7,504 nucleotides of DNA from Treponema sp. (GTDB taxonomy: Bacteria; Spirochaetota; Spirochaetia; Treponematales; UBA12059), in contig JAAYUR010000091.1 of assembly GCA_012517645.1 (NCBI GenBank), positions 1 to 7,504 of the forward strand. Direction: 5' to 3'. This document shows positions 1-4,952 of this stretch, in pieces (positions within the stretch are counted from its first letter, which is position 1; every line of letters begins with the position of its first letter). Made by a program: the position numbers and the translations under genes. A model generated the notes under the pieces. The model ran no database searches. It saw only the letters and a list, made by a program, of their open reading frames with translations, and was not told the origin of the DNA.

Positions 1-845
1 ACCAGGTGGGGGTCAAGGTCGGGGACTACCTGGTCACGGAGAGCGGCTTCGGCGCGGACATGGGCTTCGAGAAATTCGTGGACATCAAGTGCCGGGCCAG
101 CGGGATCTATCCGGATGCCGCCGTCCTGGTGGCCACCGTCCGGGCCCTCAAGATGCACGGGGGCGGACCCAAGGTCGTCCCGGGAAAGCCCTTGGCGCCG
201 GAGTACAAGGAAGAGAACCGCGAGCTTCTGAAAAAGGGATTGGTCAACCTGAAGGCCCACCTGGGCATCCTGCGGAGGTTCGGGGTTCCCGCGGTGGTGG
301 CCATCAACGCCTTCCCCACGGACACCGAGGCCGAGTGGGATCTGATCAAGGAGGCGGCCCTGGATGCAGGGGCTTCCGACGCGGTTACCGCCTTCCACTG
401 GGCCGAGGGCGGGGAAGGGGCCGTCCCCCTTGCGGAGGCTGTGGAGAAGGCCTCCGCGAAGCCCAGCGACGTGAAGCCCCTCTATCCCCTCGACCTGCCC
501 CTGAAGGAAAAGATCGAGAAGATCGCGGTCGAAGTCTACGGGGCCGGACATGTAGTATTCCATCCCGAGGCGGAAAAGGCTCTGGAGAATTTCACGAAAC
601 TCGGCTACGACAAGCTTCCGGTCTGCATGGCCAAGACCCAGTACTCCCTGAGCCATGATCCCTTGCTCAAGGGAGCACCCTCGGGGTTCGTCTTCCCCAT
701 CAACGACGTCCGCCTCTCCGCGGGCGCCGGGTTCATCTACCCCCTGGTGGGGGAGATCAACACCATGCCGGGCCTGCCGTCCAAGCCGGGCTACATCGGC
801 ATGGACATCGACCCCGAGACGGGGAGGATCACGGGGCTGTCGTGA
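1..845 (+). CDS. fhs: Formate--tetrahydrofolate ligase, C-terminal half (5' truncated by window)
   Basis: The enzyme joins formate to tetrahydrofolate using ATP, giving 10-formyl-THF for purine synthesis or, in anaerobes, for the methyl branch of one-carbon metabolism. It is cytosolic. About 280 C-terminal residues are visible, against about 555 in the whole family, so the ATP-binding loop lies upstream of the window. The open frame begins at base 3; the GTG at base 6 is an internal Val codon, not a start. Diagnostic stretches are GFGADMGFEKF near the left edge, the family signature VATVRALKMHGG (bases about 129-164), PVCMAKTQYS, and the C-terminal LSAGAGFIYPLVGEINTMPG. The stop is TGA at 843-845. 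The C-terminal end, GYIGMDIDPETGRITGLS, is complete, so this end is intact. The gene is followed at once by a heptamer repeat array rather than a classic terminator. Identity is very secure; the role in acetogenesis or formate use cannot be judged from this window. Confidence 0.97.
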   Translation, partial: QVGVKVGDYLVTESGFGADMGFEKFVDIKCRASGIYPDAAVLVATVRALKMHGGGPKVVPGKPLAPEYKEENRELLKKGLVNLKAHLGILRRFGVPAVVAINAFPTDTEAEWDLIKEAALDAGASDAVTAFHWAEGGEGAVPLAEAVEKASAKPSDVKPLYPLDLPLKEKIEKIAVEVYGAGHVVFHPEAEKALENFTKLGYDKLPVCMAKTQYSLSHDPLLKGAPSGFVFPINDVRLSAGAGFIYPLVGEINTMPGLPSKPGYIGMDIDPETGRITGLS

Positions 846-880
846 ACGGTGGACGGTGGACGGTGGTCCGTGGACGGTGA
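846..880 (-). repeat. Heptamer repeat array, left (five ACGGTGG-type units)
   Basis: Beginning one base after the fhs stop codon, five 7-base units follow without a gap: ACGGTGG three times, then TCCGTGG, then ACGGTGA. Read on the minus strand they are ACCGTCC-like, the same ACYGTYY pattern as the right-hand array at 945-986. The two arrays are therefore inverted copies of one degenerate heptamer. Short tandem heptamers are known from the intergenic regions of some bacteria (for example STRR repeats of cyanobacteria). I do not recognise this one as a named family. Confidence 0.8.
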
Positions 881-897
881 CGGCTGAAGGAACCTGA

Positions 898-925
898 AGC
901 CATTCCCGCACCGGCGTGAATGGCT
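898..925. repeat. Small hairpin between the two heptamer arrays
   Basis: AGCCATTC (898-905) and its exact reverse complement GAATGGCT (918-925) are separated by a 12-base loop. The hairpin sits in the 64-base gap between the inverted heptamer arrays, so the whole block 846-986 has the layout array, hairpin, inverted array. No T-run follows, so a simple intrinsic terminator is not supported. An 8-base match could be chance. Confidence 0.5.
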
Positions 926-944
926 ATCGGCATCTCAAGCCTGT

Positions 945-986
945 ACCGTTTACTGTTCACTGTCCACTGTTTACTGTAAACTGTAT
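945..986 (+). repeat. Heptamer repeat array, right (six ACYGTNN units)
   Basis: Six contiguous 7-base units: ACCGTTT, ACTGTTC, ACTGTCC, ACTGTTT, ACTGTAA and ACTGTAT. ACYGT is constant and the last two bases vary. The array is A+T-richer than all surrounding DNA and ends 2 bases before the lgt ATG. In RNA, left-array GGACGGU pairs with right-array ACUGUCC over seven positions with one G-U pair, so a long imperfect stem is possible across 846-986. Confidence 0.82.
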
Positions 987-988
987 TC

Positions 989-2020
989 ATGACTCCTCTG
1001 TACACCCTCTATCCCTCCTGGATATCCCCGGAGATCATACCCGGCCTTCCGTTCCGCTGGTACGGGATGATGTACCTCGTGGCCTTCGGGATCACGTACC
1101 TCCTCTTCCAGCGCCAGGTGCGCACGGAAAAGCTGGGCTGGTCCGAGGACGAGGTCTCCAACTTCTTCCTGGCCGCCATCCTGGGGCTCATCCTGGGCGC
1201 CCGGCTCTTCGGCACCTTCCTCTACGAACCCACGGGCCTCTATTGGCGCAAGCCCTGGCTGGTCTTCTGGCCCTTCGACGAGGCGGGCCGCTTCGCGGGA
1301 TTCCAGGGGATGAGCTTCCACGGAGGCCTCATCGGCGTGGTCGTGGGGACCGTGATCTACGCTCGGAGGAAGGCCCTGGACTACTGGGAATGGGCGGATC
1401 GGATCGCGGTTTCGGCCCCCCTGGGGTACACCTTCGGCCGCCTCGGGAACTTCATCAACGGGGAACTCTGGGGCAAGGTGACCACGAGCCCCCTGGGAAT
1501 GGTCTTTCCCCACGCGGAGCGCTTCTCCACCTCCGAGGAATGGGTCCGCCGGGTCGCGCAGGAGGCGGGAATGGCCCTGGACTCCGCCCGCATCAACCTG
1601 CCCCGGCATCCTTCCCAGCTCTACGAGGCCTTCTTCGAAGGGATCGTCCTGTGGCTGGTGCTGTGGTTCCTCGTACGGCCCCGGCGTCCCTACAAGGGCT
1701 TCGCCGTGGGGGTCTACCTGATCGGGTACGGGGTCGTGCGGTTCGTGATCGAGTACTTTCGGGAACCCGATTCCGGCCTGGGGTACATCATCAAGCTGGG
1801 AGACCCGAACGCCCCGATCCACACCTTCACCACCCTGTGGAACTTTTCCATGGGACAGATCCTCTGCTTCCTGATGATCGCGGCGGGCACAGGGTTCCTG
1901 GCCTGGCGGAAGAGGGCGTCGGTACGGGAAGCGGCCTCGCCTCGGCCGGCACGGGGCGGCTCCGGGGATGCATCCCGAAAGAAAAAGGAAGCCCGCAAGC
2001 TCCGAAAGAAGCTGGGATAG
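989..2020 (+). CDS. lgt: Prolipoprotein diacylglyceryl transferase
   Basis: Lgt is an inner-membrane enzyme that moves diacylglycerol from phosphatidylglycerol to the lipobox cysteine of prelipoproteins, the first step of lipoprotein maturation. The 343-residue product shows the family landmarks: FRWYGMMYLVAFG at 22-34, MSFHGG with the essential His at 111, the signature GRLGNFINGELWG at 150-162 (Arg151, Asn154, Glu159), RHPSQLYE at 206-213, and RFVIEYFREPD at 251-261 (Arg251 aligns with the essential E. coli Arg239). Several hydrophobic membrane segments lie between these. It is longer than E. coli Lgt (about 290), mainly through a segment around 175-205 and a basic tail after 305 ending KKKEARKLRKKLG. 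The start is well fixed because an in-frame TAA lies at 977-979. However, no Shine-Dalgarno is visible, since heptamer repeats fill the upstream bases. A CapA-like lipoprotein, a plausible substrate, is encoded at the right end of the window. Confidence 0.97.
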   Translation: MTPLYTLYPSWISPEIIPGLPFRWYGMMYLVAFGITYLLFQRQVRTEKLGWSEDEVSNFFLAAILGLILGARLFGTFLYEPTGLYWRKPWLVFWPFDEAGRFAGFQGMSFHGGLIGVVVGTVIYARRKALDYWEWADRIAVSAPLGYTFGRLGNFINGELWGKVTTSPLGMVFPHAERFSTSEEWVRRVAQEAGMALDSARINLPRHPSQLYEAFFEGIVLWLVLWFLVRPRRPYKGFAVGVYLIGYGVVRFVIEYFREPDSGLGYIIKLGDPNAPIHTFTTLWNFSMGQILCFLMIAAGTGFLAWRKRASVREAASPRPARGGSGDASRKKKEARKLRKKLG

Positions 2021-2075
2021 AGGGCTGCCGCCGCCGGAGCCCTCGCTCTCGGGAGAATCGGGCGGCCGACTCCCG
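2020..2075. terminator. Two hairpins between convergent genes (possible bidirectional terminator)
   Basis: The 56-base gap between lgt and the convergent membrane-protein gene is almost filled by two inverted repeats. The first is GAGGGCT (2020-2026) with AGCCCTC (2038-2044). The second is CGGGAG (2050-2055) with CTCCCG (2070-2075), which encloses a further TCGG/CCGA pair (2058-2061 and 2066-2069) and a 4-base loop. Neither is followed by a T-run on either strand, so intrinsic termination is unproven. The position between converging genes is the main argument. Confidence 0.4.
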
Positions 2076-2076
2076 C

Positions 2077-2682
2077 TCAGGACGGCAGGATGCCCGCCGC
2101 TTCCAGGGCCAGGGCCGCGGCCAGGATCAGGATTCCCAGGACCGCGGCCGCCAGTTCCGTCCGGTTCGCCCGGGAACCGACCCGTTTGAATCCGGATCCT
2201 AGCCGATCCATCTCGAAGAGCGCCCAGCCGCAGGAAGCGGCGGCCAGGATCGCCCAGGCCGCCATCTCGTACACGATGCCCCGGGAAAAAACCCGGAAGG
2301 TCGGAGTGATCCGGGCGGAGTAGGGAACCCGGAAGGAATTCGTCCCGGCCTGGATTCCCGCGTACAGAAAGCCCCAGGCCGCAGCCAGATAGCCCCCGGG
2401 CAGACCCTTGATCCGCACGAGCAGATTGCCCGCCAGGATCGCGGCAGCGACCAGGGCCCCTCCCGCGGCGGAGCCGACGCCCCCGGGGCCTGGCTTCAGG
2501 AATCCCTCGGGAAGGAAGAGATAGCTGAGATACCAGGCGACCAGGAAGGAGAGCCCTCCCACCCCCGCGGCGCGTCCGGCGCGGACGGCCAGGGAAGGGG
2601 CGGTCAGGAAGGGGATCAGCTTGTCCGGGGGCGGGGCGTCCGGGCTCGTTCCTCGATCCTTCTCAGGGCGTTTCGCGCTCAT
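2077..2682 (-). CDS. Hypothetical multi-pass membrane protein (201 aa)
   Basis: I do not recognise a named family. The 201-residue product has a charged, proline-rich cytosolic-looking N-terminus (1-22), then hydrophobic segments near 40-58, 71-90, 97-112, 135-156 and 176-196, suggesting four or five membrane helices. The segments LFLPEG (55-60), GYLAAAWGFLYAG (97-109) and AGTNSF (112-117) look like conserved-type turns rather than random hydrophobic sequence. The ATG start is preceded by AAGGGAG with a 6-base spacer. The start lies inside the 3' end of the upstream membrane-protein gene, a 20-base overlap in a different frame, which implies translational coupling. It is the last gene of the minus-strand run after pfk. 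An enzyme or transport role cannot be assigned. It resembles, from memory only, uncharacterised paired membrane proteins of spirochaetes. Confidence 0.8.
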   Translation of the reverse strand: MSAKRPEKDRGTSPDAPPPDKLIPFLTAPSLAVRAGRAAGVGGLSFLVAWYLSYLFLPEGFLKPGPGGVGSAAGGALVAAAILAGNLLVRIKGLPGGYLAAAWGFLYAGIQAGTNSFRVPYSARITPTFRVFSRGIVYEMAAWAILAAASCGWALFEMDRLGSGFKRVGSRANRTELAAAVLGILILAAALALEAAGILPS

Positions 2683-3019
2683 CCGGGGCTCCCTTCGAAT
2701 TCTTCGACAATCTTCGTACCAGGGACCATATCCCCTGGCCGATCAGCGCGATCAGGATCCCGTACACCCACGCGGGAAGGTTCCTGCCGAACACCAGGAC
2801 GTACAAGTAGGGCGCGGCTGTCGCGGCCAGGAACACCGAGCTCCACAGCCCCGTTCCGCCCCCGGACGCGCGGCCCAGGGACCGAATAAGCCGGAAGAGG
2901 GAGTAGTAGAACACGGGTCCGCTTCCCAGGAAGATAGCCAGGAAGACCACGGGATTCACCCCGTAGGTGTTTCGCGCCAGGTCCATGATCCCCCGGGCCC
3001 AGTCCGTCAGCCCCTGCAC
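2663..3019 (-). CDS. Hypothetical small membrane protein (118 aa)
   Basis: The product is 118 residues with three likely membrane helices (about 22-45, 58-77 and 82-102) and a charged hydrophilic C-terminus. The segments YGVNPVVFLAIFLGSGPVFYYS (split across 19-40) and APYLYVLVFGRNLPAWVYG (69-87) have the aromatic/Pro/Gly pattern of real membrane proteins. No catalytic motif is seen and I cannot name a family. The GTG start at 3019 has GGGGAG 8 bases upstream; an in-frame ATG at codon 12 is an alternative that would leave the helices intact. The gene follows pfk after 55 bases and overlaps the next membrane-protein gene by 20 bases, so the two small membrane proteins are probably made together and may form a complex. 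That last point is inference. Confidence 0.78.
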   Translation of the reverse strand: MQGLTDWARGIMDLARNTYGVNPVVFLAIFLGSGPVFYYSLFRLIRSLGRASGGGTGLWSSVFLAATAAPYLYVLVFGRNLPAWVYGILIALIGQGIWSLVRRLSKNSKGAPDERETP

Positions 3020-3023
3020 GGCC

Positions 3024-3045
3024 GCCGCTCCCCGTCCGGGGCGGC
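3024..3045 (-). other. Hairpin covering the presumed ribosome binding site of the 118-aa gene
   Basis: Between pfk and the next gene, GCCG(CT)CCCC (3024-3033) pairs with GGGGCGGC (3038-3045) around a GTCC loop, an 8-bp stem with a 2-base bulge. On the minus-strand RNA the 3' arm contains GGGGAG, the only Shine-Dalgarno candidate for the GTG start at 3019. The stem could limit translation or act as a processing site. In DNA this G+C-rich it may also be chance. There is no T-run, so it is not a normal terminator. Confidence 0.35.
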
Positions 3046-3074
3046 AGGTTCCCGCCCCCGCAATCCCCGGCGCA

Positions 3075-4178
3075 TCAATCGTCCCCCATGCAGGTTCCCA
3101 CCAGCCGGGCGGTCCGGATCAGCCTGTGGTCCCGGGGGACGGGCTTGATCTTCCCCGCCACCTCCGAAAGGGGCACCGCGCCGATGCGCTCCCCGGAGAG
3201 GCAGACCATCTTCCCGTACTCACCCCGGGCCAGCATCCCCGCGGCCTCGGTCCCGAAGGCCGTGGCCAGCAGGCGGTCGTAGGGGCTGGGAACCCCGCCC
3301 CGCTGCAGGTAGCCCAACACCGTCACCCGGGTCTCCATCCCGACGGCTTCCTGTATTTCCGCGGCGACCCGGTAGCCGATGGACGGGTAGGGCATCTTTT
3401 CCCGGGCCTTCTTTCGGTCTTTTTTGGAGAGCTCGGCTTCCTGGGCGGACAAGGCCCCTTCGGCCACCACGACGATGGAAAAGCTCTTGCCCTCCTTGGC
3501 CCGGTTCGTCAGGTGACGGGCTATGGAGTCGATGCGGTACGGGATCTCCGGCAGGAGGACCACGTCCCCGCCCCCCGCGATCCCCGCGTAGAGGGCCAGC
3601 CAGCCGGCCTTGTGCCCCATGAGCTCGATGACCATGATTCGGTTGTGGGACAGGGCCGTGGAGTGCAGGCGGTCGATGGCCTCGGTGGCTATGTCCACGG
3701 CGGAGTGGAAGCCGAAGGTCACGTCCGTGCCCCACAGGTCGTTGTCGATGGTCTTGGGGAGTCCTATGACGTTGAGGCCCGATTCCTGGAGGAGGTGGGC
3801 CGTGGTCTGGGTCCCGTTTCCCCCCAGGACGACCAGGGCGTCCAGTCCCAGTTTCTTGTAGTTTTCCCGGATCAGCTCCGGAGCGGACATCCCCGCGTCC
3901 GCGTCGGTCTCCGCCAGGTCGTCCCGGCCCTTGAAGGGTTTTTCCCGGGACGAACCCAGGATGGTTCCTCCCAGGGTCAAGATTCCGGAAAAGTCCTCGG
4001 ATTTCAGCTCCCGGGAGTCCCCCAGGATGAGTCCCCGGTAGCCGTTGGAGATCCCGACGGCCCGCATGCCGTAGGCGTCGCAGGCGGCCTTGGCCACCCC
4101 CCGGATGGCGGCGTTCAGCCCGGGGCAGTCCCCGCCGCTGGTCAGGATGCCGAAGGTCTTGGTGGCGCTCCGGGGCAT
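3075..4178 (-). CDS. 6-phosphofructokinase (PFKA family, 'PKTIDND' type; ATP or PPi donor uncertain)
   Basis: This cytosolic enzyme phosphorylates fructose 6-phosphate to fructose 1,6-bisphosphate in glycolysis. The 367-residue protein contains SGGDCPGLNAAIR (14-26), GGTILGSSR (70-78), LGGNGT (118-123), GLPKTIDNDLWGTD (139-152) with the catalytic Asp145, MGHKAGW (187-193), PEIPY (210-214) and RVTVLGYLQRGG (284-295). In E. coli PfkA numbering, position 104 is Gly (here 122), as in ATP-using enzymes. Position 124 is Lys (here 142), as in PPi-using enzymes and the ATP-using branch derived from them. Position 103, normally the Mg-binding Asp, is Asn121, and substrate His249 is Tyr290. The Gly favours ATP, but donor choice is not certain. 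The ATG start has AGGAGG with a 4-base spacer. The gene begins 13 bases after the SDR-like gene, so the two share a transcript. Confidence 0.93.
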   Translation of the reverse strand: MPRSATKTFGILTSGGDCPGLNAAIRGVAKAACDAYGMRAVGISNGYRGLILGDSRELKSEDFSGILTLGGTILGSSREKPFKGRDDLAETDADAGMSAPELIRENYKKLGLDALVVLGGNGTQTTAHLLQESGLNVIGLPKTIDNDLWGTDVTFGFHSAVDIATEAIDRLHSTALSHNRIMVIELMGHKAGWLALYAGIAGGGDVVLLPEIPYRIDSIARHLTNRAKEGKSFSIVVVAEGALSAQEAELSKKDRKKAREKMPYPSIGYRVAAEIQEAVGMETRVTVLGYLQRGGVPSPYDRLLATAFGTEAAGMLARGEYGKMVCLSGERIGAVPLSEVAGKIKPVPRDHRLIRTARLVGTCMGDD

Positions 4179-4191
4179 GGTCCCTCCTGGA

Positions 4192-4902
4192 TCAAGGCCG
4201 GTTGAAGAGCGAGCTCTTGCCCGTGAACCGCAGGACCCGTCCGGGCCGGCGTTCCGGGGGAGCCTGCAGGATGCGGCGGATATACTGGGCGGTCAGGTCG
4301 TCCTGGGGGCAGGAATCCTGGACGGCCCATACTTCATAGGGGGCATCCGCGGCCGATTCGGCGAGGGCCGCGGCGAAGGCGGAGATCGCCCCGAAGGAAG
4401 CGGAGGCAATGGGGTCCCGGGGGGATTGTCCCCGGTCCGCCAGGACCAGGATGAGGCGGCCCGGCCCGGCTGCGGATGGACGGGCGGCAAAATGGGTCAA
4501 CAATTCCCGAACGAGCCAGACGATGGACAGCGTCCGGTCCTGGAGAGCCCGCTCGATCTCGGCAGGCTTGGCGAACAGTTCCGGGGCCGATCCGGGAGAA
4601 ACCACGAGCACCGCCTCGTCCACGGACCCGAAGCGGACCGACGCCTCCAGGACGGCGGTTCGGGCGGAGACGAAGGAAGGCGGGTTCCAGGGTATCGGCC
4701 TCTCTTCGGGGGAGGGGGCGTCCGGACCGGCTGCGAAGGGTTCCGCCTCCGAGGCTTCCTCCCGGCGACCCTTCCGGCTTGTCCGGGATTCCGCGGAACC
4801 GGGGCTCAAGGCCGCGACGGAACGGCCCAGGATGCGGGCTTCCACGGCCGCGGCCCGGGCCAGGGGCTCGTCGTAGGGAGCCACGAGCGTTGTCTTTTTC
4901 AC
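4192..4902 (-). CDS. SDR-like Rossmann-fold protein lacking the catalytic residues
   Basis: The 236-residue protein follows the layout of short-chain dehydrogenases. It has a strand-helix start (MKKTTLVAPYDEPLARAA), a region like the SDR block before the NNAG motif (TAVLEASVRFGSVDEAVLVVSPG, split over 82-104), a helix like the NxxG region (117-140), a strand GRLILVLAD (148-156) and a helix ASASFGAISAFAAALAE (166-182). The usual working residues are missing. There is no TGxxxGIG nucleotide loop, NNAG reads VSPG, and the YxxxK pair aligns with Ala and Phe. Residues 33-70 form a low-complexity charged linker. It is therefore probably not an active dehydrogenase; a structural or regulatory role is possible. 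The start is GTG with only a weak GGGG upstream. It lies 13 bases ahead of pfk and probably heads its operon. The SDR assignment rests on pattern reading alone. Confidence 0.72.
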   Translation of the reverse strand: MKKTTLVAPYDEPLARAAAVEARILGRSVAALSPGSAESRTSRKGRREEASEAEPFAAGPDAPSPEERPIPWNPPSFVSARTAVLEASVRFGSVDEAVLVVSPGSAPELFAKPAEIERALQDRTLSIVWLVRELLTHFAARPSAAGPGRLILVLADRGQSPRDPIASASFGAISAFAAALAESAADAPYEVWAVQDSCPQDDLTAQYIRRILQAPPERRPGRVLRFTGKSSLFNRP

Positions 4903-4918
4903 GGCCCCAGTGTACTAT
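4890..4918 (+). promoter_or_regulatory. Candidate sigma-70-type promoter for nadE
   Basis: TTGTCT (4890-4895) and TACTAT (4913-4918) are separated by 17 bases. Each matches four of six positions of the TTGACA/TATAAT consensus. Transcription would begin near 4925, which leaves the in-frame ATG at 4917 outside the message and supports the TTG start at 4953. The hexamers stand out in otherwise G+C-rich DNA, but this is a pattern match only. Confidence 0.45.
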
Positions 4919-4937
4919 GGCCGTCGCCGCTCCGCAA
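4909..4937 (-). promoter_or_regulatory. Candidate promoter for the SDR-like/pfk run
   Basis: On the minus strand TTGCGG (4937-4932) and TACACT (4914-4909) are 17 bases apart. The -10 overlaps the -10 of the nadE promoter, so the two would compete. The predicted start of transcription falls close to the GTG at 4902, which would make the message nearly leaderless and could explain the weak ribosome binding site there. The -35 is poor (three of six), so this is tentative. Confidence 0.28.
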
Positions 4938-4941
4938 GGCG

Positions 4942-4947
4942 AGGAGG
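4942..4947 (+). promoter_or_regulatory. Ribosome binding site that sets the nadE start
   Basis: A perfect AGGAGG lies 5 bases before the TTG at 4953. The competing ATG at 4917 has no comparable sequence upstream. The protein beginning at the TTG (MIVALAQIDAVVGDF) starts exactly where the NAD synthase glutaminase domain normally does. Confidence 0.8.
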
Positions 4948-4952
4948 CTTCC

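Noticed and set aside
846..986. CRISPR array
   Set aside because: The repeats are 7 bases, contiguous and without spacers, and occur in two orientations.
971..1822. Minus-strand frame opposite lgt (283 codons)
   Set aside because: The product is rich in Gly, Glu, His and Pro with no motif, and the region is explained by lgt.
916..2202. Long plus-strand frame overlapping lgt (428 codons)
   Set aside because: It is out of frame with lgt and gives a low-complexity Gly/Pro/Arg/His-rich product typical of shadow frames in G+C-rich DNA. lgt itself is unmistakable.
2967..4205. Plus-strand frame opposite pfk (412 codons)
   Set aside because: It is an antisense shadow of a clearly conserved pfk; the composition is Gly/Val/His/Gln-rich without a domain.
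4476..4952. N-terminal extension of nadE to an upstream start (714-residue version)
   Set aside because: The added 159 residues are Arg/Pro-rich, lie antisense to the SDR-like gene, and precede a perfect AGGAGG placed 5 bases before the TTG where the NAD synthase domain begins.
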